Origin: Chloroflexota bacterium
GTDB lineage: Bacteria; Chloroflexota; Dehalococcoidia; JACPEP01
DNA length: 37,402 bases
NCBI GenBank assembly: GCA_016183425.1
Contig: JACPEP010000045.1
Coordinates: forward strand, 1 to 37,402
Direction: 5' to 3'
This document shows positions 8,487 to 15,463 of the stretch, piece after piece. A model generated the notes under the pieces. That model saw only the letters and a program-made list of their open reading frames with translations, was not told where the DNA came from and did no database searches. Made by a program: the position numbers and the translations under genes. Each line of letters opens with the position of its first letter. Within the stretch, counting starts at the first letter, position 1.

Positions 8487-8640
8487 CTGGGCAGATCTCC
8501 TGGCTTGCGGGTCATAGCCTTACCGACGCCTTCCCATCCTTGAGAGAACAGTGGCATGCTGTCGAGGAGCTCGCCGCATACAGTGGCGCAACCGCAGCGG
8601 ATTCTCACCGCTTTCCCTATTAAACCTTTGTGGTACCCAG
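8487..8640 (-). promoter_or_regulatory. Cobalamin riboswitch aptamer
   Basis: The minus strand carries the conserved aptamer elements in order: AGGGAAAGCGGTGAGAATCC, CGCCACTGTATGCGG, a GCCACTG segment, GGGAAGGCG, and the B12 box CCGCAAGCCAGGAGATCTGC. The closing P1 helix is visible as 8634-8640 pairing with 8487-8493. Binding of adenosylcobalamin should favour the downstream terminator and shut off the btu-cobO-cbiA operon. Confidence 0.95.
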
Positions 8641-8682
8641 AGCGTCACTATTCAGTTTTTAAAGATGCCTCTAACTAGGGAT

Positions 8683-8711
8683 ATTTTATGGGCTGCAGCT
8701 CGGTCTGTCAA
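8683..8711 (-). promoter_or_regulatory. Promoter of the cobalamin operon
   Basis: TTGACA (8706-8711) and TAAAAT (8683-8688) on the minus strand are separated by exactly 17 nt, close to the sigma70 consensus. The predicted start near 8676 lies about 36 nt before the riboswitch P1 helix. Confidence 0.78.
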
Positions 8712-8724
8712 TAGGTTAGACCGA
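8700..8724. promoter_or_regulatory. Inverted repeat enclosing the -35 box of the cobalamin promoter
   Basis: TCGGTCT (8700-8706) and AGACCGA (8718-8724) form a perfect 7-bp inverted repeat with an 11-nt spacer that contains the TTGACA of the divergent cobalamin promoter. Such placement would suit an operator for a dimeric regulator. No regulator other than CsoR is encoded nearby, and the site does not look like a CsoR operator. Confidence 0.4.
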
Positions 8725-8740
8725 CAGATTCTACAGTATC

Positions 8741-8769
8741 TTTACAAATGTAATACCCTATGGTAGTAT
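8741..8769 (+). promoter_or_regulatory. csoR-copA promoter with embedded CsoR-type operator
   Basis: TTTACA (8741-8746), a 17-nt spacer and TAGTAT (8764-8769) form a good promoter 26 nt before the csoR start codon. Within it, TACCCTATGGTA (8754-8765) is a TACC-N4-GGTA palindrome like CsoR operators of copper operons. It overlaps the spacer and the -10 box, so binding would block polymerase and copper would relieve repression. Confidence 0.68.
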
Positions 8770-8794
8770 AGAGTATCAGAATAGAGGAAGAAAG

Positions 8795-9103
8795 ATGGAC
8801 AAAATGCCTCACGATATGGAAGTTAAGGAATACCCCTACACGGCAGAGAGGGAAAACCTTCTGGGCCGGATGAAAAAAATCGAGGGTCAGGCTCGGGGCA
8901 TTCACAACATGCTCCTGGAAAACCGCTACTGTGTGGACATCCTCCAGCAGCTCAATGCCCTCTCGGCAGCCGCCGAAGAGGTGGCCCTCATCCTCCTGGA
9001 CGGCCACATTCGGGGCTGCGTCGCCGACGCCATAAACAACCAGGAGGGGGACGCCAAGGTCAAGGAGCTCATGGATATCATCCGAAAGTATATGAAGCGC
9101 TGA
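8795..9103 (+). CDS. csoR: Copper-sensing transcriptional repressor CsoR
   Basis: A 102-residue all-helical repressor of the CsoR/RcnR family (DUF156). The Cu(I) ligands of the CsoR subgroup are all present: Cys46 (in RYCVDIL), His71 and Cys75 (in DGHIRGC). The N-terminal helix carries [15 protein letters not shown], typical of the DNA-binding face. It sits directly before copA, 38 bp apart, and behind a promoter holding a plausible CsoR operator, so it most likely represses its own operon in the absence of copper. The start at 8795 is preceded by GAGGAAG. Confidence 0.93.
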   Translation: MDKMPHDMEVKEYPYTAERENLLGRMKKIEGQARGIHNMLLENRYCVDILQQLNALSAAAEEVALILLDGHIRGCVADAINNQEGDAKVKELMDIIRKYMKR

Positions 9104-9141
9104 CCCTCTTTCCAGGGTGGTTAGCGGTCAGGAGGTCTAGT

Positions 9142-11682
9142 ATGGTCGTTGAGATTCGGAAGCGAGCCGTGTTGCCGGTGGCCGGGATGACCTGCGCCTC
9201 TTGTGTGGCCCATGTGGAAGAGGCCCTGAATGACGTGCGCGGCGTTAAGAACGTGGTGGTCAATCTAGCCACGGGCAAGGCGGCGGTGGAGTATGAGCCC
9301 AGCCTGGCGACTCTGGCCGACATGAAGAAGGCGGTGGACGAGATAGGCTACGAGGTGGTGTTGGCCACTGCCAACCTCCAGGTCACAGGCATGACCTGCG
9401 CCTCTTGCGTGGAGAACGTTCAGAAGACAGTAGCTTCCTTGCCTGGGGTAGCCAAAGTGGTGGTCAACCTGGCCTCGGAAAGCGCCCGGGTGAGCTACTT
9501 GCCCGAGATCACCTCCATCTCCGAGATAAAAAAGGCCGTCCAAGAGATAGGCTACGGGGCCGTGGAGCGGGTGGAGGGGCAAGAGGCCCTGGATCGGGAG
9601 AAGGAGGCCCGCCAACGGGAGATCCGGCGCCAGCTCATCAATATGATCATCGCCTGGTCCATCGGCTCCCTGGTGATGATAGGTACTTTCCAGCCCTACT
9701 GGTTCCTGCCCAACATTGTACCCGAATGGATGAATAACAAGGTCTTCCTTTTCCTTCTTACCACTCCCATTGTTTTCGGCCCCGGTCGGCAGTTCTTCGT
9801 CAATAGCTGGAACGGGCTCAAGCACGGCCTCACCGACATGAACCTCCTTTACGCCACCGGAATCGGCGCTGCCTACCTTATCGCCATCATCAACACCTTC
9901 TGGCCCGACGCCGGTTTCGGCGGCCGGGAGGCCACCTTCTACGAGGCGGCGGCGCTCCTCACCGCCTTTATCATCCTGGGCCGCTACCTGGAGGCAGTGA
10001 CGCGCGGTCGCACCTCTGAGGCCATCCGCCGCCTGATGAAGCTCCAGCCCAAACTCGCCCGGGTGTTGCGCGACGGCCAGGAACTGGAGATACCTGCAGA
10101 AGAGGTGATGGTGGACGACATCCTGGCCGTTCGCCCCGGCGAGGCCATCCCTGTGGACGGACTGGTCACCGAAGGATACTCCTCTGTCGACCAGTCCATG
10201 ATCACAGGGGAGAGCATACCGGTGGAGAAGAAGGCCAGCGACGAGGTTATCGGAGGGACGTTTAACAAAACGGGCGCCTTCAAGTTCCGGGCCACCCGGG
10301 TAGGAAAGGACACCGCTCTGGCCCAGATCATCAAGCTGGTGGAGGATGCCCAGACCACCAAGGCGCCCATCCAGAAGCTCGCCGACCAGGTGGCGGGGCA
10401 CTTCATCCTGGGTGTCCACGCCCTGGCTTTAGGGGTCTTCCTCTTCTGGTTCTTTGTCGGCTACGCCAATTGGTTCAGCCCCGAGAGCCGCCTTATCCTC
10501 ACCCCCTACCTCCTGACCGGAATGGGCGTCTTCGGCTTCGCCCTTCTCACTTCCGTCACCGTGCTCATCATCTCCTGCCCCTGCGCCGTGGGGCTGGCCA
10601 CCCCCAGCGCCGTCATGGCCGGCAGCGGCAAGGGTGCCGAGCACGGCATCCTGTTCAAAGGGGCCGACGCCATGGAGGCCACCGCCAAGCTCCAGGCGAT
10701 CATCTTCGATAAGACCGGCACCCTGACCAAGGGGGAGCCCACGGTGACCGACGTAGTGGCCTCAGGAGGCCTGAGCCAGGAGGAGATACTGCGCCTGGCA
10801 GCGGCGGCGGAGTGGCACTCCGAACATCCCTTGGGCGAGGCTATCGTGCGCGGCGCCCAAGAGCGGGGACTGTATCTGGAGGATGTGGACAGTTTCAACG
10901 CCATTCCTGGCCACGGCGTGGAGGTCCGTCTCAACGGACAAAGCATCCTCCTGGGCAACCGAAAACTTATGGCGGAGCGAGACGTGCCCCTGGACGGGCT
11001 GTTGCCCCAAGCGGAGCGCCTGGAGCAGGAAGGCAAGACGGTCATGTTCCTAGCCATGGCGGGCAAACCCGGGGGCATCGTGGCCGTGGCCGATACTCTT
11101 AAAGAGACCTCAGCCCAGGCCGTCAAGGAGCTCCACCACATGGGCTTAAAAGTGGCCATGATCACGGGGGACAACCGTCGCACTGCAGAGGCCATCGCCC
11201 AGCAGGTGGGTATCGACCGGGTGCTGTCGGAGGTGCTTCCCGAAGACAAGGCCAACGAGGTAAGAAAGCTTCAAGGGGAGGGGTTAAAGGTGGCCATGGT
11301 GGGGGATGGCATCAACGACGCCCCCGCCCTGGCCCAGGCCGACGTGGGCATTGCTATCGGCTCCGGAACCGATATCGCCAAAGAGACGGGGCACGTCATC
11401 CTTATCAAAGACGACCTGATGGATGTGGTGGCGGCCATCCAGGTTGCCCGACAGACCTTGAGGCTGATAAAGCAGAACCTGGGCTGGGCCTTCGGCTACA
11501 ATACCCTGTCCATCCCCATCGGGGCGGGGCTTCTCTACCCCTTCTTCGCCCAGATGGTGAGCCCGGAACTGGCGGCCCTCCTTATGGCCATCAGCTCTCT
11601 ATCCGTGACCATGAATACCCTGCGTATGCGGGGCTACGTGCCCCCTATCCGTAGGCGACGACTCCAGGAGGCGATGGCATGA
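9142..11682 (+). CDS. copA: Copper-exporting P1B-type ATPase CopA
   Basis: An 846-residue heavy-metal ATPase that pumps Cu(I) out of the cytoplasm. Two N-terminal metal-binding domains carry GMTCASC (Cys18/Cys21 and Cys86/Cys89). The membrane core has CPC at 479-481, the phosphorylation site DKTGT at 523-527, the P1B-specific SEHPLG, the TGES actuator loop, and [11 protein letters not shown] terminal pair of helices ends in [11 protein letters not shown], a Cu(I)-site motif. Length and order are typical. AGGAGG lies seven bases before the ATG. The final bases overlap the start of a small membrane-protein gene. Confidence 0.96.
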   Translation: MVVEIRKRAVLPVAGMTCASCVAHVEEALNDVRGVKNVVVNLATGKAAVEYEPSLATLADMKKAVDEIGYEVVLATANLQVTGMTCASCVENVQKTVASLPGVAKVVVNLASESARVSYLPEITSISEIKKAVQEIGYGAVERVEGQEALDREKEARQREIRRQLINMIIAWSIGSLVMIGTFQPYWFLPNIVPEWMNNKVFLFLLTTPIVFGPGRQFFVNSWNGLKHGLTDMNLLYATGIGAAYLIAIINTFWPDAGFGGREATFYEAAALLTAFIILGRYLEAVTRGRTSEAIRRLMKLQPKLARVLRDGQELEIPAEEVMVDDILAVRPGEAIPVDGLVTEGYSSVDQSMITGESIPVEKKASDEVIGGTFNKTGAFKFRATRVGKDTALAQIIKLVEDAQTTKAPIQKLADQVAGHFILGVHALALGVFLFWFFVGYANWFSPESRLILTPYLLTGMGVFGFALLTSVTVLIISCPCAVGLATPSAVMAGSGKGAEHGILFKGADAMEATAKLQAIIFDKTGTLTKGEPTVTDVVASGGLSQEEILRLAAAAEWHSEHPLGEAIVRGAQERGLYLEDVDSFNAIPGHGVEVRLNGQSILLGNRKLMAERDVPLDGLLPQAERLEQEGKTVMFLAMAGKPGGIVAVADTLKETSAQAVKELHHMGLKVAMITGDNRRTAEAIAQQVGIDRVLSEVLPEDKANEVRKLQGEGLKVAMVGDGINDAPALAQADVGIAIGSGTDIAKETGHVILIKDDLMDVVAAIQVARQTLRLIKQNLGWAFGYNTLSIPIGAGLLYPFFAQMVSPELAALLMAISSLSVTMNTLRMRGYVPPIRRRRLQEAMA

Positions 11683-11876
11683 AGTCAAGTATCATAAGCG
11701 CGGCTATATACCTGGGCATCTCTCTTACAGCGGCCCTGATTTTTCTCGGTGTCACCCTTATGGGGAACTACACCTGGGTGGCCCGCATCGGCGGCAGCTT
11801 GTGGATCTTCCTACTGTCCAACATCGTGCTCATGCCCGTAGTCATCCCCTGGGTAAAGAAACGAGGGGAAATCTGA
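11679..11876 (+). CDS. Small two-helix membrane protein, translationally coupled to copA
   Basis: A 65-residue protein with two hydrophobic segments (about 7-27 and 38-58) separated by [10 protein letters not shown] and ending in a basic tail, KKRGEI. Its ATG overlaps the copA stop by four bases, so it is almost certainly made together with the ATPase. I do not recognise the family. The coupling suggests a small partner or stabiliser of CopA, but that is inference. Confidence 0.68.
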   Translation: MKSSIISAAIYLGISLTAALIFLGVTLMGNYTWVARIGGSLWIFLLSNIVLMPVVIPWVKKRGEI

Positions 11877-11884
11877 TTCTATGA

Positions 11885-11931
11885 TAAATCTGCGTTCTTT
11901 GGAGGCTAGGGAAAACCAACGCAGCGATTTA
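11885..11931 (+). terminator. Imperfect hairpin after the copA operon
   Basis: Arms 11885-11896 and 11918-11931 pair over 12 bp with a two-base bulge around a 21-nt loop, starting nine bases after the small membrane-protein gene. No T-run follows, so termination is uncertain. Confidence 0.33.
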
Positions 11932-11950
11932 CCCTTCGGTGACAAAGAAA

Positions 11951-12136
11951 ATGGTTAGTATCGCCCGTCGCAATCTCTTTGCTGAGAAAGGCCGCTTGTT
12001 CATAAGCATCGGCGGAGTGGCTTTCGCCGTCCTCCTTATTGGCATTCTACTGGGACTGTACCAGGGATGGAACGACGCTATCACTGGTTACATCCGAAGC
12101 GCTGGGTTATCCTGCTGGCGGCAAGGAGCAGGCTGA
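11951..12136 (+). pseudogene. Truncated FtsX/MacB-type ABC permease, N-terminus only
   Basis: The frame beginning MVSIARRNLFAEKGR continues into one hydrophobic helix (FISIGGVAFAVLLIGILLGL) and YQGWNDAITGYIRS. This is the standard N-terminus of FtsX-like permeases, which normally run to about 350-400 residues. After that segment the frame turns into unrelated sequence and stops. In another frame, 12096-12167 reads as 23 residues (EALGYPAGGKEQADFMRERR...) ending in a stop, looking like the tail of a different gene I cannot identify. The two stumps meet around 12095-12105, which suggests a deletion junction. The 11877-12178 stretch otherwise holds only a hairpin. Confidence 0.6.
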
Positions 12137-12164
12137 TTTCATGCGCGAGCGGCGCCTGAAGTTC

Positions 12165-12179
12165 TAGGAGCTACTCCTA
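12165..12179 (+). promoter_or_regulatory. Palindrome over the ribosome-binding site of the SIR2-like gene
   Basis: TAGGAG (12165-12170) and CTCCTA (12174-12179) are perfectly complementary around a 3-nt loop. The left arm contains the only GGAG upstream of the SIR2-like gene and the right arm ends on the A of its ATG. In RNA this would occlude initiation and keep expression low. The stem is only six pairs, so its effect is uncertain. Confidence 0.4.
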
Positions 12180-13936
12180 TGGTAGACTCGGGTGTGTCAA
12201 AAAAAGAAGGACTGCGGACCCCACGGCAACGTCGAAGTACCCTTCGATTGCCTTACAGGGGTGAGTGGATATTTGCCCAAAGACCCGACGCTCCCTTCTC
12301 GCGCACAGCAGAGCCCAACATCGTGAGTCTTGATCAGGCCGTCGAGTGGATCAACAACGAGCGTCCTCTGTTATGGACCGGCTCCATATTCTCGGTTCCC
12401 GCCCCGTCTAACTTCCCATCAGGAGCTGCTATAACCGAATCGCTCTTGGAGATGGTGCTGCCCGATACAGTAGCTGGCAAATTTCGGGATCAGCTGATCG
12501 CCGCGCTTCTGCCACGATGGCCCCTTGAGCTCCTGCTTGACGAACTGGAGTACCTACAATATGACCTTTCAGAATCGATGCTCCAATTTTTCAAGCGGCA
12601 TGACGAAACGGCCGCCCCCAATGACCTGCACAGGGCCATCGTCTCGTACTACCAGAAGGGTTACTCACGCGCGCCCCTTTGCTTTACAGTAAATTGGGAT
12701 ACACTTCAGGAACGAGCCTTTGGTGAGGCGGGATTCCGGGTGAACTCCAAAGGCCCCGGTTGGAAGCACTCGTACAAACTCGAAAAGCAGTACGATGACC
12801 ATACTATCTTCGTCCATCATCCTCACGGCTCGTTCCAGAGGAAGGACATCGTTTGTTCACTTCGCCGAGAGGCGCGCACACCCGCCCAGAGCTTGGACTG
12901 GCTTTCCCATCCGATTCTTTTCCTCGGATACTCGGGTTATGAACCTAGCCTCTATCCATATTTGGAGGATTCCGCCTATGGTCATCTTTGGTGCATCCGC
13001 AGTCTGGACGATCTGCGCGTTCCTGCGAAGAGGCGGCTGCTTTGCCATCCTAAGACACACGTCTACGTGGGGGATCTAAGGGATCTCCTCCATGCCCTGG
13101 GGGTCCTAGACAACAAGAACCTCCGCTTAGAGAGCAAGGCGGTTCGGTTCAGCGCGGGCGTCCCAAGCGCAGTCAAACAGGTTCTAAGCATGGCTATGGT
13201 GGCCCATCTAGATCCGGGACTCTGCCTAGAGAGATTGAGCTCGACTCATCTGTCGTACATCCACCGGGCCGAGGAGCCCGAAGCAGTGTTCCGTTACATT
13301 TATCTTATGAGGGCGCTTGTCCACCACATTAGGGACAGAGTAATAGATCCATGGATCCTCTCCGTCTTAACCAGCACCGCACGTTTTCGCGATTCGGAGC
13401 AGGTATGGGTTACGCTCCTTGCGTACATGCTCAGAAGCGACCCCGATGTTCCAGGACCCGTGGCTGAAGGCATCCTAGCGCGTGGCGAGGCACTTCGCCC
13501 GCCATCGGCAGAAGCTCGATATTACGACGACATGTTGTACCCGGGCGTATTGGGGGAGATCGGAAAGGCTGAGCTTCAGCGCTCCGGAATGTATCGCCAT
13601 TACGTCGCGACAAATGAGTCGATTGATGAGTATGTAAGTAATCCGGAACGATACACCTTCTTATATTGGCAGCTTCCGCTTATTGGAGGAGACATGGGTC
13701 TTCTGGGTGAATATACAGAGCTCTTGGCTTTTGAACTCCTGCGGCAGGGCAAACTTGACCTAGCGAGAAACTGCTTCGACTACGCAGCGAGCTGTTGGTA
13801 CTTGACCGGGCATTGGAACGGCGGTCGCCTCGCCGAGTGGGCGTCAAACAACATTGAAGCCGTAAAGAATTACGCCGAATCGCGGAATACGCTCGTGATT
13901 CCGCACCCGGACGTGTTGCAGAATCCTCAGGGCTAA
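12179..13936 (+). CDS. SIR2-like domain protein, candidate NAD-consuming defence effector
   Basis: A 585-residue protein. Its first 300 residues follow the order of SIR2-family motifs: LLWTGSIFSVPAPSNFPSG (nucleotide-loop position, 64-82), FTVNWDTL with Asn172 and Asp174, VHHPHGS with His216, and PILFLGYSGYEPSL (245-257). Asn and His are the NADase catalytic positions in SIR2-like defence proteins. The usual GAG of the first loop is WTG here, so it is divergent. The remaining 280 residues look helical and match nothing I recognise. By eye the gene is less G+C-rich than copA, sits inside a copper locus next to gene stumps, and has its own terminator, which suggests acquisition. A defence role is inference; no partner gene such as HerA or Argonaute is adjacent. 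Confidence 0.72.
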   Translation: MVDSGVSKKEGLRTPRQRRSTLRLPYRGEWIFAQRPDAPFSRTAEPNIVSLDQAVEWINNERPLLWTGSIFSVPAPSNFPSGAAITESLLEMVLPDTVAGKFRDQLIAALLPRWPLELLLDELEYLQYDLSESMLQFFKRHDETAAPNDLHRAIVSYYQKGYSRAPLCFTVNWDTLQERAFGEAGFRVNSKGPGWKHSYKLEKQYDDHTIFVHHPHGSFQRKDIVCSLRREARTPAQSLDWLSHPILFLGYSGYEPSLYPYLEDSAYGHLWCIRSLDDLRVPAKRRLLCHPKTHVYVGDLRDLLHALGVLDNKNLRLESKAVRFSAGVPSAVKQVLSMAMVAHLDPGLCLERLSSTHLSYIHRAEEPEAVFRYIYLMRALVHHIRDRVIDPWILSVLTSTARFRDSEQVWVTLLAYMLRSDPDVPGPVAEGILARGEALRPPSAEARYYDDMLYPGVLGEIGKAELQRSGMYRHYVATNESIDEYVSNPERYTFLYWQLPLIGGDMGLLGEYTELLAFELLRQGKLDLARNCFDYAASCWYLTGHWNGGRLAEWASNNIEAVKNYAESRNTLVIPHPDVLQNPQG

Positions 13937-13965
13937 TGCAATGCCCAGGACCCTGAGCGTTTTTT
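13926..13965 (+). terminator. Intrinsic terminator of the SIR2-like gene
   Basis: CTCAGGG (13926-13932) pairs with CCCTGAG (13951-13957) around an 18-nt loop and is followed two bases later by six T residues (13960-13965). The stop codon of the SIR2-like gene lies within the loop. Confidence 0.7.
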
Positions 13966-14028
13966 GTAGGCGACGGCAAGCCTTGATTTGGTAAAAGGAC
14001 TGGACTAGAAAGGGAAAGGAGGCATCGC

Positions 14029-14196
14029 ATGGCTAGAGACCCTATTTGCGGCATGGATGTGGACGAGAAGAAGCCGGCAGGCACCTCGGTGTATCAGGGC
14101 AAGACCTACTACTTCTGCTCCGTCGGCTGCAAGCGGACCTTTGATAAGGACCCCGCCAAATACTCCGGAGGCACATCAGGCGGCCACAAGATGTAG
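14029..14196 (+). CDS. YHS-domain heavy-metal-associated protein
   Basis: A 55-residue protein consisting of one YHS domain: DPICGMDVD at the start, then YQGKTYYFCSVGCKRTF and DPAKY. The Cys pair CSVGC plus the CGM cysteine form the usual metal-binding set. YHS proteins commonly accompany CopA-type ATPases or are fused to their N-termini. AAAGGAGG lies eight bases before the ATG. It probably belonged to the csoR-copA group before the permease stump and SIR2-like gene came to lie between them. A Gly/Ser/His tail closes the protein. Confidence 0.85.
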   Translation: MARDPICGMDVDEKKPAGTSVYQGKTYYFCSVGCKRTFDKDPAKYSGGTSGGHKM

Positions 14197-14220
14197 ACGC
14201 TCTCCGCCCTCATTCTCTCG

Positions 14221-14252
14221 GCGGGCGGCCTCGCCGCGGCGAGGCCGCCCGC
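14221..14252 (+). terminator. Very stable GC hairpin after the YHS gene
   Basis: A perfect 13-bp stem (14221-14233 with 14240-14252) around CCGCGG starts 24 nt past the YHS stop. No T-run follows. It probably ends or protects the copper-locus transcript. Confidence 0.55.
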
Positions 14253-14285
14253 TACGCCGTGGTGCCACCTTCGCCGGTCAAACTT

Positions 14286-14294
14286 TGATATAAT
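14286..14294 (+). promoter_or_regulatory. Extended -10 promoter for the HEAT-repeat gene
   Basis: TGATATAAT combines the TGn extension with a perfect TATAAT (14289-14294). No convincing -35 box is present. Transcription would begin near 14301, after the possible ATG at 14293 and before the ATG at 14332, which supports the later start. Confidence 0.5.
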
Positions 14295-14331
14295 GCACAT
14301 CAACCGATGTCTTGCGGCCCGGAGCAGCTTA

Positions 14332-15090
14332 ATGAGCGCAGAAGAGAATAACGTTTCCCAGCTCATCCGTCAGTTGAAGGATAGCAACTGGTATCCTCGC
14401 CAGGAGGCGGCGGAGGCGCTGGGGAAGTTGCGCCCTCCCGAGGCGGTGGAGCCCCTCATGGATGCCCTAGAGGATGAAAATCAGTGGGTGCGCTGGACCG
14501 CCTGCTGGGCCTTAGCACAGATGGGTGACCGGCGAGCCACCGGGCCCATGGCCGCCCTTCTCAAAGACGCAGAGGTGAGGGTAAGACAGAAGGCGGCCGA
14601 ATCTCTGGGCTTTCTTCCGGGTCAAGAGGCAGTGCTTCCCCTAATGGAGGCCCTGGCAGACGAAGACAAATGGGTGAGACGTAGCGCTGCCCTCGCCCTG
14701 GGCATGGTAGGGGATAGGCGAGGGGTAGCGCCCCTCATCGACGCCCTGAAGGATAAAGACTGGATGGTTCGAGAGAAGGCGGCTCAGGCCCTGGGGATGT
14801 TAGGGGACGCGGCGGCTGTGGAGCCCCTTCGGGAGGCCCTGGCCGCAGGACACAAGTTCATCCGCCGCGCCGCCATCGGCTCCCTGGTGCGCCTTCGTCA
14901 TCCTCGAGCGGAGGAAGCCCTCCAAAGGGCCCTGGGGGACAAAGACTGGATGGTGCGCTGGCTGGCGGCGGAGGAGTTGCGGCGACGCGGGCGGGAGGTG
15001 CCTAAGGACATCGACCTAGAGCCGACCCTGAAGTCGCCATACCAGGAGGAGGCTGACTACCTCAAAGAGGATTATCAGGATGAGCCATAG
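14332..15090 (+). CDS. HEAT-repeat (PBS-lyase-type) protein
   Basis: A 252-residue solenoid made of about seven HEAT-like repeats of roughly 31 residues. Each carries an R.AA..LG core (RQEAAEALGKL, RWTACWALAQM, RQKAAESLGFL, RRSAALALGMV, REKAAQALGML, RRAAIGSLVRL, RWLAAEELRRR). Such repeats mediate protein-protein interaction or, in phycobilin lyase relatives, scaffold enzymes. The C-terminal 25 residues are acidic and unstructured. The start at 14332 follows GGAG and the predicted transcription start. It precedes a 71-residue gene on the same strand by 137 bp. No function can be assigned beyond a scaffold. Confidence 0.85.
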   Translation: MSAEENNVSQLIRQLKDSNWYPRQEAAEALGKLRPPEAVEPLMDALEDENQWVRWTACWALAQMGDRRATGPMAALLKDAEVRVRQKAAESLGFLPGQEAVLPLMEALADEDKWVRRSAALALGMVGDRRGVAPLIDALKDKDWMVREKAAQALGMLGDAAAVEPLREALAAGHKFIRRAAIGSLVRLRHPRAEEALQRALGDKDWMVRWLAAEELRRRGREVPKDIDLEPTLKSPYQEEADYLKEDYQDEP

Positions 15091-15227
15091 GGTGGGGCTG
15101 CGGCGATGCCGGTAGAAAAGGCCGGCTACCGCCGCCAGAACGCGCCACGAGATAGCGCCCACCACCCTACCAGGAGACGGGGGGGGCATCACAACCCATG
15201 ATAAATAAGTAGCGGAGACGAAGAGCT

Positions 15228-15443
15228 ATGGAAGATCCTATTTCCATCGCCCGCCGCTGGGTGCGCACCCACCACCCAGAGATGAGGGAGGTATCGCCAT
15301 CAGCAGAGAAAAAGGGGGCTAACACCATCGTCACTTTCAAGAAGGCCCTCACCACTGCCGACGGGACGCCCCTCCAGCGCGTGATCCGGTTGACGGTGGA
15401 TGGGCAGGGCCAGATAAGCAAGGTCAGCATATCCAAGGGTTGA
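15228..15443 (+). CDS. 71-residue protein sharing a C-terminal motif with the nearby C25 peptidase
   Basis: I do not recognise the family. The sequence has a helical N-terminus (SIARRWVRTHH) and a beta-rich C-terminus ending RVIRLTVDGQGQISKVSISKG. This closing segment closely resembles the last residues of the convergently transcribed peptidase gene (RVTVDDQGNILKTVVSK). A shared small beta-domain or interaction tail is therefore likely. The start has a GGAG ten bases upstream. It ends 20 bp from the end of the opposing four-gene operon. Confidence 0.62.
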   Translation: MEDPISIARRWVRTHHPEMREVSPSAEKKGANTIVTFKKALTTADGTPLQRVIRLTVDGQGQISKVSISKG

Positions 15444-15463
15444 GCCCCTACGGCCTCTTCATA

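Noticed and set aside
9265-10419. Long open frame (384 codons) opposite copA
   Set aside because: Antisense to intact CopA motifs; G+C-rich codon bias produces such frames.
111-11943. Similar 12-mers CCTTCGGTAACA (109-120) and CCTTCGGTGACA (11932-11943), possibly repeat elements
   Set aside because: Only 12 bases with one mismatch and no further similarity on either side, so chance is a sufficient explanation.
14332-15443. HEAT-repeat gene and 71-residue gene as members of the NACHT-C25 operon
   Set aside because: They are on the opposite strand with their own promoter. Only the shared tail of the small gene suggests a link, so they are not counted as part of the operon.
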